DNA of 64,000 nucleotides from Gammaproteobacteria bacterium (GCA_012103455.1 WLWT01000002.1:558001-622000); one strand, 5' to 3'. Counted from the stretch's first letter, positions 54,531 through 64,000 are shown. Notes: a model not told the origin generated them from the letters alone. A program made the numbers and translations.

Positions 54531-56087
54531 CTATGCGGGCGAGGCCAGCAATTCAGGTAGTTTGAGGCGCTGAATCTTGCCCGATGGCCCTTTGGGTAAC
54601 GCCGCCATGAAGTGAATGCGGCTAGGCGCTTTGAACGCGCCCAGCCACTCGGCGCAATGGGCGATCAACTCCTCCTCGGTGGCGGCGAAACCATCGCGTA
54701 AGCGCACGCAAGCGATCACATCCTGTCCGTAACCGGCATGCGCCACGCCCACCGCGGCGGCTTCCAATACCGCTTGATGCAAATAGAGCGCGTCATCGAT
54801 CTCGCGCGGCGCGATGTTCTCCCCACCTTTGATGATGAGTTCCTTGGAACGCCCCGTGATGAAGAAATAACCCGCCTCATCGCAGTACCCCAGATCGCCG
54901 GTACGAAACCAGCCGCCGTCGTGGAAAGCGCCCGCCGAAGCCGCTTCATTCTTGTAATACCCGGTGAGCACGTTGTTGCCACGCACGAGCAACTCACCCA
55001 CCGTGCCAGGCGCCAGTGGGCGGCCAGCATCGTCCGCTACCCGTACCTCATTGCCGAACGCCATACCCGGCGAACCGGCCACCCGCTTGGCGGGCGGCAT
55101 CGGGTTGGACAGTATAGGCGCGCAGGTTTCGGTAAGCCCCATGGTCTCTATCATAGGCACCTTAAAAACCGCCTCGAATTCCTGTTGAACGCTGGCCGGC
55201 AAAGGCGCGGACGCGCAACGTCCGAAGCGCAGTTGCGCAAGCTCGGGGGCGCTGCCAAAGGCCCATCCCTCGGCCTCCGCCCGGTCCAGTAAATACTTGA
55301 TGATGGTCGGCACCACGCTGAACCAGGTACACCGGTAGCGCGCCACCAGGGACCAAAAATCGGTGGCGCTGAAGCGGTGGGGCATCACCACCGCGCCGCC
55401 GCAGGCGAGCGGCCCCATCAGCGTCACTATCTGGCCGTTGATGTGATAGAGGGGCAGCACACACAGCCCGCGGTCGGCAGCGGTGAGTTGGTGGGCTAGC
55501 GCCGTGTTCTCGCCGCCGGCCAGCACCGCCCGGTGGCTCAACCGGGCGCCCTTGGGCAAACCGGTAGTGCCGGAGGTATAGAGCAACAGCGCGTCGTCTT
55601 GCGCCGCCAGCGCAGTACCCAAGGCCCCACTCGCAGCGCTAGACCAAGCGGCGGGACCGCGGTCTATGTCCGTCTCGATGAGGGTCAGGGGACGGGTGCA
55701 CGCACGCAACGCCGCGGCGAACTGCTCGCGGTATTTGGCCGAGATGAACAGCACCGAAGCGTCGCAGTGCTCGATCACATACGCCACCTGCGGCACCCCG
55801 GCCGTGGCGTTGAGCGGCACCGCCACGAAACCGCCATACAGGGTGGCCAACAACAACGACGCGGTCCAAGGCCCGTTTTCCAACAGGAATGCCACCTTGT
55901 CGCCGGGCGCTAGACCCATGCCGGCAAGACCGGTAGCGATGGACCGGGAGCGCTCGCGCAGGTCCCCGTAGGTGAGGGTTATATCCGCTTCGGGACCGAA
56001 CAAAAACGGCGCATCGCCCTGGGCCGCCGCCCGCGCGTCGATGCGCTCGCGCACCGTCGCATGCTCATCCAAGCGCGCCTCACTCAT
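54531..56087 (-). CDS. sauT: AMP-forming acyl-CoA ligase, probable sulfoacetate-CoA ligase (SauT-like)
   Basis: A 518-aa ANL-superfamily ligase: LLLYTSGTTGLPKGARLSHRAVL (P-loop, about 165), ETMGLTETCAPI, GWFRTGDLGYCDEAGYFFITGR and ELIIKGGENIAPREID, ending with the catalytic Lys in PKGPSGKIQRLKLPE. It activates a carboxylate to its CoA ester through an adenylate. The gene is 13 bp behind the acylating sulfoacetaldehyde dehydrogenase homologue, the SauS-SauT arrangement of Cupriavidus sulfoacetate catabolism. Substrate is inferred from this context; sequence alone gives only the family. Confidence 0.7.
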   Translation of the reverse strand: MSEARLDEHATVRERIDARAAAQGDAPFLFGPEADITLTYGDLRERSRSIATGLAGMGLAPGDKVAFLLENGPWTASLLLATLYGGFVAVPLNATAGVPQVAYVIEHCDASVLFISAKYREQFAAALRACTRPLTLIETDIDRGPAAWSSAASGALGTALAAQDDALLLYTSGTTGLPKGARLSHRAVLAGGENTALAHQLTAADRGLCVLPLYHINGQIVTLMGPLACGGAVVMPHRFSATDFWSLVARYRCTWFSVVPTIIKYLLDRAEAEGWAFGSAPELAQLRFGRCASAPLPASVQQEFEAVFKVPMIETMGLTETCAPILSNPMPPAKRVAGSPGMAFGNEVRVADDAGRPLAPGTVGELLVRGNNVLTGYYKNEAASAGAFHDGGWFRTGDLGYCDEAGYFFITGRSKELIIKGGENIAPREIDDALYLHQAVLEAAAVGVAHAGYGQDVIACVRLRDGFAATEEELIAHCAEWLGAFKAPSRIHFMAALPKGPSGKIQRLKLPELLASPA

Positions 56088-56100
56088 TACTCATCGAAAC

Positions 56101-57558
56101 TCATCGAACGCCGCCGCGCCCGTATTTATTCCAGTAAGCGCCGAAGAGCTCTTCTTCACTGGGTTTATCTTCCGGGATGGTGGTGGACAGATGGGTGATG
56201 TTGATGAAATGGCGGTAGTTCAAGTTCTCGCTGATGCTGTTACCCGCCCATGAGCCGCAGCCCATGCTCAAGGTGAAGTCAAGACCGTTGTCGAAACTGC
56301 CGCCATTGCCGAAAGTGTGCGCCTGGTTCACCAACACGCGCACCACATCCAGCTGCTCGGCCAGGCGTTGGGCACGGCTTGGATCATGCGTGTGTATACC
56401 GCAGGAATGGCCCATCCCCTGGTGCTTCAAAACATCGCGCACCTGCGCGAGTGCGGCATCGAAATCGGCCACCTTGTACACCGTCAACACCAGTGACAGC
56501 TTCTCGCCGGAGAAGGGTTTGTCCGGCCCGGCCCCCTCATCCTCGACCATGAAGAACCGGGCCTTGCCCGCGGCCGCCGGCAGGCCGGCGCCGGCGGCGA
56601 ACACCTCGGCATCTTTGGCGAGCAAAGCGCGGCTCAGCTTACCGTTTGGCCACAGCGCCCGCGCCACCCGATCTTTCTGCGTCTCCGAGCAGCGGTAGCC
56701 ACCCGCGCGCTGCAACGCCGCCATGGCGCCGGCAAAAATAGCTTGCGGGATGATGACGGAATTCTCGGATGAGCAGGAGGTGGCGTTATCGAAGGTCTTG
56801 GAGGCTGCGATCTTGTGCGCCGCGTCATCCAGATCGGCGCTCTCATCAATGATAACCGGCACGTTGCCGGCGCCCACGCCGATGGCCGGTGTACCGCTTT
56901 TGTACGCGCCGCGCACGTTGTTCTGGGAACCCGTCACCACCACCAGATCGCACCCTTCCATAATGGCTTGCGTAGCGGCGCGGTTGACCGGCGCGGGCAG
57001 CACTTGTACCAGATCCGCCGGCAAAGCGATCCGCTCCAACTCCGCACGCATCAACTGCACTGTGCGGCGGGTGGTGGCATAACCGGCCGGCGACGGTGCT
57101 ATGACCACCGCGTTGCGGCCTTTTAGCGCCATCATCGCCTTGTTCACCGGCGTAGCGGCCGGATTGGTCGATGGCGTAACCGCGGCCACCACCCCTACCG
57201 GTTTGGCGTATTTGACCAATCCCTTAGCCGGGTCCCGCGCGATGACGCCAACCGTCTTCACACGTAAAAGATCACGCAATGTGCCAAAGGTTTTGCGCTG
57301 ATTTTTGATGATCTTGTCCGGCACATTGCCGAGCCCGGTGTCGGCCACCGCCAGCTCCGCCAGCGCGCGGGCGTTGTCTTCGCGGTAGACGACCCAGGCC
57401 AGCGCGGTCACCGCTTCATCGGTGCGGGCCTGATCGGCATGGGTAAGCGCCTGCATCGCAACGCGCCCGCGCCTAACCAGTTGCGCCGCGCTGGCGCGCG
57501 CGCGCTGTTCGCCGGCCGATACCGCTTCATGGGTCAATTGTTGTTCAGCCGTTGCCAC
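56101..57558 (-). CDS. sauS: CoA-acylating aldehyde dehydrogenase, probable sulfoacetaldehyde dehydrogenase (SauS-like)
   Basis: A 485-aa ALDH of the acylating branch (related to the AdhE N-terminal domain): VGVVAAVTPSTNPAATPVNKAMMALKGRNAVVIAPSP, VVVTGSQNNVRGAYKSGTPAIGVGAGNVP, and FDNATSCSSENSVI with the catalytic Cys. It would reduce an acyl-CoA to the aldehyde or the reverse. In the Sau pathway the sulfoacetyl-CoA made by SauT is reduced to sulfoacetaldehyde, which Xsc then cleaves. No xsc gene is in this window. It is translated ahead of the ligase gene in one operon. Confidence 0.7.
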   Translation of the reverse strand: MATAEQQLTHEAVSAGEQRARASAAQLVRRGRVAMQALTHADQARTDEAVTALAWVVYREDNARALAELAVADTGLGNVPDKIIKNQRKTFGTLRDLLRVKTVGVIARDPAKGLVKYAKPVGVVAAVTPSTNPAATPVNKAMMALKGRNAVVIAPSPAGYATTRRTVQLMRAELERIALPADLVQVLPAPVNRAATQAIMEGCDLVVVTGSQNNVRGAYKSGTPAIGVGAGNVPVIIDESADLDDAAHKIAASKTFDNATSCSSENSVIIPQAIFAGAMAALQRAGGYRCSETQKDRVARALWPNGKLSRALLAKDAEVFAAGAGLPAAAGKARFFMVEDEGAGPDKPFSGEKLSLVLTVYKVADFDAALAQVRDVLKHQGMGHSCGIHTHDPSRAQRLAEQLDVVRVLVNQAHTFGNGGSFDNGLDFTLSMGCGSWAGNSISENLNYRHFINITHLSTTIPEDKPSEEELFGAYWNKYGRGGVR

Positions 57559-57611
57559 GGCCCTGTCCTCCCTGCTATAGCTATAGTTCTTGGCGCTGTC
57601 ATCGTTGGGCG

Positions 57612-57627
57612 GCGCAGGCGCCTGCGC
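57612..57627. repeat. 16-bp perfect palindrome upstream of the sauS operon
   Basis: GCGCAGGCGCCTGCGC at 57612-57627 is fully self-complementary. It sits between the enoyl-CoA hydratase stop and the sauS start, within about 70 bp of the latter. It could be an operator for the sauS-sauT operon or a hairpin ending the hydratase message. Confidence 0.4.
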
Positions 57628-57659
57628 AACCGGCGCTGCATGTTACACGGGCAAAAGTG

Positions 57660-58457
57660 CTACGCCCTATGCGCTTTTACCTTAGCCCGCCGCGCCAGCA
57701 GAGCATCGACGTAGCGGCGTGGCTCATCGCTCGTATACGCAGCCTCGAAAGCATCGATTCCAGCCGCTACCGCATCGCTCACCGCAAGCCGTTCCCATTG
57801 GTTGACGAGTTGCTTCTGGGTGCGCACCGCGATGGGACCTGCGTTGACGATGCTCGCCACCGTTCGCTGCACCGCCTCATCCAAGGCACCGTCTTCGCTC
57901 AAAACATCGACAAAACCCCAGCGATCAGCGGTATGGGCATCGATAGCCTCGCCCGTTAGCACCAGCCAGCGGGTGTGGCCGTGTCCAATCAATAACGGCA
58001 GTAATGCGGCCTCGATAACGGACGGCACCCCGACCTGCACCTCCGGCATCGAAAACACCGCCCGGCCTGCCACTACCCGTATGTCGCACGCCGCCGCGAT
58101 CTCCATACCGGCGCCAATACAAAAGCCGTTGACCCTGGCGATAACAGGGACCGGACACCCCCTGATGCCGGCACATATGTCGTGCACCGAGGTGATATAG
58201 CGCCGCGCGGTGGCCCGGTCCAGGCTACCCAGTTGGGTCAGGTCGGCACCCCCCATGAAGGCTTTGTCGCCAGCGCCCGTCAACACCACGGCGCGCAGAT
58301 CCGGCTCGGTGCGAAGAGCGACAAACGCATCGCGCATACGGGCCGCCTGTGCCACGCTGAGCGCATTCGATTTAGCCGCCCTGTCGATGAGCACAGTGGC
58401 TACTTTGCCTTTGTCTTCATGGGTCTCGAAGGTGGTGGTGATTCGACCGTCACACAT
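57660..58457 (-). CDS. Enoyl-CoA hydratase/isomerase family protein
   Basis: About 265 aa: crotonase fold with GAGDKAFMGGADLTQLG (oxyanion region), CVPVIARVNGFCIGAGMEIAAACDIRVVA (second oxyanion segment) and a C-terminal helical tail. It probably acts in acyl-CoA metabolism. It is 100 bp upstream of the sauS operon on the same strand, with its own ATG at 58457 (MCDGRITTTF; a GTG nine bases further upstream is also possible). Confidence 0.85.
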   Translation of the reverse strand: MCDGRITTTFETHEDKGKVATVLIDRAAKSNALSVAQAARMRDAFVALRTEPDLRAVVLTGAGDKAFMGGADLTQLGSLDRATARRYITSVHDICAGIRGCPVPVIARVNGFCIGAGMEIAAACDIRVVAGRAVFSMPEVQVGVPSVIEAALLPLLIGHGHTRWLVLTGEAIDAHTADRWGFVDVLSEDGALDEAVQRTVASIVNAGPIAVRTQKQLVNQWERLAVSDAVAAGIDAFEAAYTSDEPRRYVDALLARRAKVKAHRA

Positions 58458-58572
58458 GCATCGCACTTTCGCTTAACCGCACAAGGGCGTCAGCATAAAG
58501 CCTTCGCCATCAGGTGAACATATCCATCTGTGGTGGGTCCATCCGTGCCGGGTCTATCTATGGTGGCTTCAT

Positions 58573-61500
58573 CTACCGCGGCTCCCCAAGTGCGCATCCA
58601 CCCGCGCTCCATTCGCGCCATTCTTTGAGCAAGGGAAAATAGAGCCCTAGCCGGGTAGGGCGCGGTGCCAAGGCGTTCAACGCCGCCGCATAGCGCTCTA
58701 GTTGCCCCGCATAGCGCGCTTGTTCACTGTCCAGGAATGCCTGTATATCGCCGCCTTCGTGGCCACCTGTTTTGAAATCCACCACCCAGCGGATACCGGC
58801 CTCGTCGATGAACATCCTATCGATCACCATCTCCTGCGCCGTGCCGCCATGCACCTGCGTAATGGCGAATTCGCAGTACGCTTCTCGATGAGCGCCCAAA
58901 ATCCATCGCGCGCGCTCATCGGTCACAACGCCGCACAGGGCATCGCACACCCGTGCCGAGGTCCGCGGCAAATCCGCCGGCGGCACCCCGAGATTAGCGA
59001 GCGCGGCGGCGAAGCGCTGCGCGCAGGCCCGCACCTGCGCCGGCGTCCAGTGCGCCAAACCCTCTGCACCGAAGCGCTCCAACCAACGGTGAACCACGGT
59101 ACCTACATGGCGGGCATTTTCCCCGGCCCAATTGAATTCCACAGGCGGCTCTTCACCGTCCTCCAACCCCTCGTAAACCTCTGTCTCCGCCACCGTATGA
59201 AGCTCCAGCCACTGCCCGGTGATCCGCTTGAGCCGCGGTGCGGGTGCCACTTCGTCCGCTGCGGCAAGCGCTTGGCGGGGCGCCGCTTCGAACTCACCGA
59301 CAACCAATGGCCAGAGGCGGTGCAGCAGCGAGGTGCTGGGCGGTGTTGCCAGGGAGCCGTCCTCCTTAGCGTTCACCTGCCCGAGCAGATGCAAGCGCCG
59401 CTTGGCCCGGGTCACCGCCACGTAGAGCAGACGCGAGACTTCATAAGCGTCGCGTTCACGCTCAGCGCGCAACAAATATTCGAACAGCGGATCGCCAGCC
59501 TCTACCCCTGCGATGGGCGCCACCAGCAGATCCACCGTACCATCGGCTTGCACCCGCTCACTGTGGAGCACTATGGGATTGGCCGTGCGCCGCGGCTGCT
59601 TGCCCAGTCCCGGGACTATCACCGTGTCGAATTCAAGGCCCTTCGCTTTGTGCATGGTCATGAGCTGCACATCGGCATCGCGCTCCACCTCCGGTGCCGA
59701 GTACAGCTTGGCCAGCGCCCGGTCGAAGCGCCCGGTATCGCGCAAGTCTCCGGCGTGCTCATGTTGCGCCACCAGTGCCAATAAGCTGCGGGCATCTTCC
59801 AACGCGGTAGGGCTGGCCAGGCAATGGGGACCACCGAGCGCATACCAGGCGTTTTCGATAGCCGACGCTAAACCCAATCGCAAACGCTCGCGCCGCGCCC
59901 GCGCCACGGCCACCATCACCCGGCGCAGGCGGGCCAGCGCCGGCGCCGGCAAACCGATGTCATCCAGCGGCTCCGTGAGCGCCTTGGCCCAGCCTTGTGG
60001 CAGCGTGAACAGAGTGTGCAGATCATGCAGCTCAAGACCGCACCAAGGCGCGCGCAGCACGGTCAGCCAAGCAGGGCCGTCGGCCCCGTGCAACACGGCG
60101 CGCACCAGCCCGTAGAGCTCCAGTACCACCGTACGCGTCTCCAGCGACTCCACCTCTACCGCTTGCAGCGACACGCCGGCCTGACGAAGCTTAGGCATCA
60201 ACTGGGCCAGGTGGCCTCTGGAGCGCACCAACACGGCGCAGGTTTCACCGGGATGGTCGGCTAGGGTTTTTTGCACCAAAGCGAGGGTCAGCTCGGCCTC
60301 GGCCTGGTCGTTGCCGCCGCGAGCGCCAGCGCTGACCAGGGGATGCACGCTGACACCATCGCCCGCCCGCTCGGACCTCTGCGCGATAGCCGGCGCGAAC
60401 GACACCGCCCCACTGGCGGCATCATCATGGGCCGGGAAAATCGTGGCAAAAGCATGGCCGGTCCACTCCACCAATGGCGCGCTGGAGCGGAAATTGGCCG
60501 TTAGCCGCAGCGGCTCCAACGCAAGTGGACCGATGCCGTTGCGCCACGCCGACAGAAACAGACTCACCTGTGCTTCGCGAAAGCGGTAGATGGACTGCAT
60601 CGGATCGCCGACCAGAAAAGCGCTGCGGCCATCGCCGCGCTGCCAGCCGGAGCAGAGCCTCTCCAACAGGCGCATCTGCGAGTAGGAGGTATCTTGGAAT
60701 TCGTCCACCAACAGGTGTTCGACACGGGCATCCAAGCCGAGCATGAGATCCGATGGCGCATCAATGCGCCCTAGCGCATCCAGCGAGCGCAATTGTATCT
60801 CGGCAAAATCAACGGTGAATCTGCTGCTGAATTCGAGCTGCAAGTGCGCTGCCGCCATCCGCAGCACCCGCCACAAAGCGCCCACGATGCGCCACTGCTG
60901 CTCGCAGTAGTAAGGCTCGGGCAGGTGGCGCACCTCATCCAATGCCGCCACCAGAGCCGGACGTGTGCGCACCGCCTCCAATACGCTCAACACCGCCTCC
61001 TTGTGCGCCACTGCCTTGTTTTTGTCGCCGACCGCGCCCTTGCCCGGCACCCCCTCATTGCGGGTCACCCGTGAGCGCACCTCGGCGCTATTTTTTAGCA
61101 GCACGAAGTCCGCCAGCATCCGCCAACGCGCCAGTTCGCCGGCCGGCGCCGAAGCGTCTTCATCCACCAGGGCCAAGGCGGGCCGCAAAAATCCGGCCTC
61201 ACCGTGCGTCTGCACCCTAAAGCTGGCCGCTTGCGCCAGCACCTGCCACATATGGCCCAACAGCTCCGCGGGGCAAAGCGCCCGCGCCCGGGCCAGGCCG
61301 CCAGCTACCAGCCGGCCTAACATGGCTTCCATCGCCGCCCGATCGGTGTCAGCAGCCTCAACGATGTATTTGAGCCATTGCTCGCGCCGGGCCAAAGCGT
61401 GCGCGATCAACCTGACCAGCTTGCTGGCGTTGCCGTCCAAGTGTTCGAGGAGCGCGGCCACATCATCGCCGAGCAGTTCTGCATCGATCTCTTCAAGCAC

Positions 61501-61989
61501 CGCCTGTGCGGCCGCCTGGTAGAGATCGGCTGCGTCCTCAGCCGGCACCGGTAGCGCACCAAATCCCGACAACACCGGTAATTGACGGGCCAGCTCTGCG
61601 CAGAAGCTATCGATGGTCTGCACCCGCAAGCGGCGCGGAGCGGCCGGCAGATCCCAGCCCTCCTCGGCATCGCGTTCCATCGCCGCCCGGGCCAACTGCC
61701 AAGTGCGCAGACGATGCACTTCATCCGGGGCGCCTTCTTGCGCTGCCGCTAGAGCGTCCAGAATGCGCCCGCGCATTTCGGCAGCGGCTTTATTGGTGAA
61801 GGTGATAGCCAAGATCGCTTCGGGGCGTTTGACCTCAGCCAACAAGCGCAAGTAACGCTGCACCAACAGCTCGGTCTTACCCGAACCAGCCGGCGCTTGC
61901 ACGATGTAAGAGCCGCGCCCGTTCACCGCCCGCTCGCGTACCGCGTGATCCGGCGGCAACCGCCCGGCCGAAGCGTTCGAGGCGCTCAC
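58573..61989 (-). CDS. addA: AddA/RecB-like UvrD-type helicase-nuclease
   Basis: A 1138-aa double-strand break repair enzyme. Superfamily 1 helicase motifs: QAPAGSGKTELLVQRYL (I), ILAITFTNKAAAEMRGRI (Ia), VEHLLVDEFQDTSYSQM (II), FLVGDPMQSIYRFREA (III), MHKAKGLEFDTVIVPGLG (V) and LLYVAVTRAKRRLHLLG (VI). The C-terminus has a PD-(D/E)xK nuclease: WVVDFKTGG and QLERYAAAL. It overlaps the next gene by four bases and acts with it as a two-subunit helicase-nuclease at DNA ends. Length is near that of AddA proteins (about 1150 aa). Confidence 0.85.
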   Translation of the reverse strand: MSASNASAGRLPPDHAVRERAVNGRGSYIVQAPAGSGKTELLVQRYLRLLAEVKRPEAILAITFTNKAAAEMRGRILDALAAAQEGAPDEVHRLRTWQLARAAMERDAEEGWDLPAAPRRLRVQTIDSFCAELARQLPVLSGFGALPVPAEDAADLYQAAAQAVLEEIDAELLGDDVAALLEHLDGNASKLVRLIAHALARREQWLKYIVEAADTDRAAMEAMLGRLVAGGLARARALCPAELLGHMWQVLAQAASFRVQTHGEAGFLRPALALVDEDASAPAGELARWRMLADFVLLKNSAEVRSRVTRNEGVPGKGAVGDKNKAVAHKEAVLSVLEAVRTRPALVAALDEVRHLPEPYYCEQQWRIVGALWRVLRMAAAHLQLEFSSRFTVDFAEIQLRSLDALGRIDAPSDLMLGLDARVEHLLVDEFQDTSYSQMRLLERLCSGWQRGDGRSAFLVGDPMQSIYRFREAQVSLFLSAWRNGIGPLALEPLRLTANFRSSAPLVEWTGHAFATIFPAHDDAASGAVSFAPAIAQRSERAGDGVSVHPLVSAGARGGNDQAEAELTLALVQKTLADHPGETCAVLVRSRGHLAQLMPKLRQAGVSLQAVEVESLETRTVVLELYGLVRAVLHGADGPAWLTVLRAPWCGLELHDLHTLFTLPQGWAKALTEPLDDIGLPAPALARLRRVMVAVARARRERLRLGLASAIENAWYALGGPHCLASPTALEDARSLLALVAQHEHAGDLRDTGRFDRALAKLYSAPEVERDADVQLMTMHKAKGLEFDTVIVPGLGKQPRRTANPIVLHSERVQADGTVDLLVAPIAGVEAGDPLFEYLLRAERERDAYEVSRLLYVAVTRAKRRLHLLGQVNAKEDGSLATPPSTSLLHRLWPLVVGEFEAAPRQALAAADEVAPAPRLKRITGQWLELHTVAETEVYEGLEDGEEPPVEFNWAGENARHVGTVVHRWLERFGAEGLAHWTPAQVRACAQRFAAALANLGVPPADLPRTSARVCDALCGVVTDERARWILGAHREAYCEFAITQVHGGTAQEMVIDRMFIDEAGIRWVVDFKTGGHEGGDIQAFLDSEQARYAGQLERYAAALNALAPRPTRLGLYFPLLKEWREWSAGGCALGEPR

Positions 61990-64000
61990 ACCAACAACGC
62001 CTCTTCCTCATCGTCCGCGCCGCCCCCAGCGCCCTCGCCGATGCGGCAAGCCCCCGCCAGCGGACAGTGCTCACAGACGGATTTTGCCGCGGGCGTAACG
62101 CTGGCGGCGCCGCTTTGTGCCTCTAGCGCCAGCTCGCTGAGCGCCGCCTGCCAGCGCGCTAGCCGTTCATCCCAAGACTCGGCGTCAACGCCGTCTTTAT
62201 CGGCCTTGACCCTAGGCAGTATGTGGTCTGCGGCGGCCACGCCTTTGAACGCCAGCGCCCCGGCACGCACGTGGGCTAGGGCGGCGCCACCCACCGGGCC
62301 ATCCATACCCACGGCATACAGCGGCACCTGCGGTTCACGCATGCGCGCCTCATCCCAACCGGCAACGCTGACCGTAGCGCCCGTTTTGTAGTCGATGACC
62401 ACCAGACGGCCATCCTCCAACCTGTCTATACGATCGGCTCGCACCCCTATGCTGAGGGGGCCGATTTCGATCTGCGCCGCCTGCTCCAGCGAGGCGATGG
62501 TAAACGGCGCCTCACGCCTGTCCCGTTCGAACTCCAGCCAACGCACCACTAAACGCTTGATCCGGTCCAGCTCCAGGGTCAACAACCGGCTGGCGGCGAG
62601 CTGCGCATTGTGCTGGCGCAAAGCCGCCGCTACAGGCGGCATCGCCGCCGCCACCAGAGTGTCCGGATCGCCGGCCGCAGCCAACGCCCGCGAATCGCCA
62701 AGGTGCTCCCACACCCGGCACAGCAGATCGTGGATAAGCTCGCCCGAGAGCTTGAAATCGATCCCCACAACTGGTGCTTCGAGCCTGCGCACCCCCAGTC
62801 GGTGAGTGGCAAAAGCCCGAAACGGACAGGCCGACTGGGCGGCGATAAAAGCGGTGCCACCCGGCGCCTTCGCGCCCTGCTCCAGCCCCGGTCCCCGATC
62901 ATCGGTCAACGACTCCATCTGCGCCTGGCCGAGGGCCGACGGCCAGGTATCGGCGGAGCCGGCCAACCCAAGGCCCGACACCGCCACCACCGGCAGCGCT
63001 TGCATCAGTGGACTCACCCGCATCGGCTTTTGCGCATCCGCGCTGGCGTGACTGATCACCACTTCAGGGGCCGCCGCCCACAGCCGGGCGCTGTGGTCCC
63101 GCGCCAAGCGCAGCGCATCCTCCGCCGTGGTCCCCGGGATCCCGGCTGCGCGCATCAGCGCGACCGGCAAAAAAGGATTCTGTAGCGGTGCTGGTGGCCA
63201 TGCACCATCGTGAGCGCCCAACATCCATACCGCGTCGAAATGCACCCGCGCGGCATCAGCCGCATCCAACAAGTGAATACGCGCCTGCGGCTTCGCCATA
63301 TCCCTAACAGTCTCGCCGGCGAGGTCCAGCAAAAGCTGTAGCGCTCTGGCCGCACTGCAAGAGCCAACCACGGCGCCTAACTGCCCCAGCGCCGCAAACA
63401 AGTCCTGAAAAACCTGCTGATCATGCAGCAGGCGCCGGCTGAGGTTAGCCTTGGCGTCGGGGTCGCCGGAGTCAGCATGGCCGGGCCAGCCCGCGGCCGC
63501 CAACAAACGGGTGAACGCCCGCCCCCAGTCAGGCAGTGTTTGCCGCTGCGCTTGTTGCCGCATCAGCGCCCGCATCCGCCGCAGCCGGGCGGCCAACTCG
63601 GGGCAGCGGCCCGCGGCTTCATCCCGGCCGCCGCACCAACGGATGAGCGCGGACAAAGACACCTGGGCGCCGCCGCTCGCGCGCATCACCACATCGAGCT
63701 GCGCCCGCGCCGCGTACTCGAGTTGCGCATGGGGCAAAAAAGGACTGCGCACTAGCGCTCCGGCGCTCGCCAGGGGCAATGGCCGTAGCGCCAGCTCCAA
63801 TAGCGCCAGCGCGGTATCGGCCACCGGTGAGGCGGCGAGCGCATCGGCTACGCCCGGCACGAATGGCGGCTCCCCCTCGCCACCACCATGACAGCGCCAC
63901 AGCCGGCTCAACTGATATCCGAGCCCATCGTCACGCTCCCGGATGGCCGGCGCGGCGATAGCGACCCGGTCGCGGGGGGCGGCATTCATGCGCGCCCACG
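61986..64000 (-). CDS. AddB-like DNA repair nuclease, partial (5' end beyond right edge)
   Basis: At least 667 aa; the frame stays open to the right edge, so the N-terminus is outside. The middle includes an inactive helicase-like region (ARIHLLDAADAARVHFDAVWMLGAHDGAWPP). The C-terminal nuclease has LVVIDYKTGATVSV (D-x-K) and ACPFRAFATHRLG plus CEHCPLAGACRIG, four Cys residues typical of the AddB iron-sulphur cluster. The protein resembles the 'probable DNA repair protein' family partnered with AddA-like helicases in proteobacteria. It is upstream of addA in the operon. Confidence 0.8.
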   Translation of the reverse strand, partial: WARMNAAPRDRVAIAAPAIRERDDGLGYQLSRLWRCHGGGEGEPPFVPGVADALAASPVADTALALLELALRPLPLASAGALVRSPFLPHAQLEYAARAQLDVVMRASGGAQVSLSALIRWCGGRDEAAGRCPELAARLRRMRALMRQQAQRQTLPDWGRAFTRLLAAAGWPGHADSGDPDAKANLSRRLLHDQQVFQDLFAALGQLGAVVGSCSAARALQLLLDLAGETVRDMAKPQARIHLLDAADAARVHFDAVWMLGAHDGAWPPAPLQNPFLPVALMRAAGIPGTTAEDALRLARDHSARLWAAAPEVVISHASADAQKPMRVSPLMQALPVVAVSGLGLAGSADTWPSALGQAQMESLTDDRGPGLEQGAKAPGGTAFIAAQSACPFRAFATHRLGVRRLEAPVVGIDFKLSGELIHDLLCRVWEHLGDSRALAAAGDPDTLVAAAMPPVAAALRQHNAQLAASRLLTLELDRIKRLVVRWLEFERDRREAPFTIASLEQAAQIEIGPLSIGVRADRIDRLEDGRLVVIDYKTGATVSVAGWDEARMREPQVPLYAVGMDGPVGGAALAHVRAGALAFKGVAAADHILPRVKADKDGVDAESWDERLARWQAALSELALEAQSGAASVTPAAKSVCEHCPLAGACRIGEGAGGGADDEEEALLV

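Overview
The window looks like part of a GC-rich, metabolically versatile but heavily eroded gammaproteobacterial chromosome. That assignment is an inference from gene content (AddAB-type repair pair, ProVWX, sulfoacetate genes, marine-type selenoprotein families, many IS elements); no rRNA, tRNA or other taxonomic marker is present. A marine or host-associated bacterium would fit. Intact, tightly packed operons alternate with stretches of pseudogenes, and many lesions are single-base frameshifts, so some may be assembly errors.

Layout. 1-1.1 kb: 5' part of a Gfo/Idh/MocA oxidoreductase (minus strand), next to a complete IS5-family element (1.1-2.0 kb). 2.27-15.0 kb: one tightly coupled plus-strand operon in which a SIR2-like protein (split by two apparent frameshifts), an unrecognised 208-aa protein and an SMC/RecF-like ATPase run directly into a complete type III-B effector set cmr1-cmr2(cas10)-cmr3-cmr4-cmr5-cmr6. 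No CRISPR array, cas6, cas1/cas2 or CARF effector is visible. The SIR2-plus-SMC arrangement resembles Lamassu-type defence, and its fusion to Cmr is the best candidate here for a new system. 15.0-20.8 kb: decayed genes (sugar-type binding protein, ABC ATPase, UGSC-family protein with UGA in its motif, quinone oxidoreductase cut by a short inverted-repeat element, HAD fragment).

20.8-26.8 kb: a catabolic cluster with an M24 protein related to DddP, a Rieske oxygenase, an RpiR regulator and an FAD-oxidoreductase/GcvT fusion. It is probably for a methylated or quaternary amine, and fits the ProXVW betaine-type importer at 31.5-35.2 kb. 27-31.3 kb: two attC-like palindromes, a small hypothetical gene, a broken IS91 transposase/tyrosine recombinase pair and a frameshifted DUF3800 gene. 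35.3-40 kb: a D-cysteine desulfhydrase relic, an amino-acid oxidase-like flavoprotein followed by a probable SelW-like selenoprotein (CxxU, UGA, SECIS-like hairpin), a fatty acid desaturase and an SDR dehydrogenase.

40.0-54.2 kb: a peptide-type ABC transporter operon (minus strand) whose ATPase genes (52.2-54.2 kb) are separated from the binding protein, permeases and N-formylglutamate amidohydrolase-like gene (40.0-44.7 kb) by a 7.4-kb island of nested IS remnants, toxin-antitoxin genes and an Imm27 gene. 54.5-58.5 kb: acyl-CoA ligase and acylating aldehyde dehydrogenase matching SauT/SauS of sulfoacetate catabolism, plus an enoyl-CoA hydratase. 58.6-64 kb: AddA/RecB-like helicase-nuclease and its AddB-like partner, which runs off the right edge.

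Four copies of a 140-142 bp element with imperfect terminal inverted repeats (20.2, 35.3, 39.9, 46.3 kb) form a MITE-like family; three are flanked by 4-bp target duplications and lie in or at the ends of genes.
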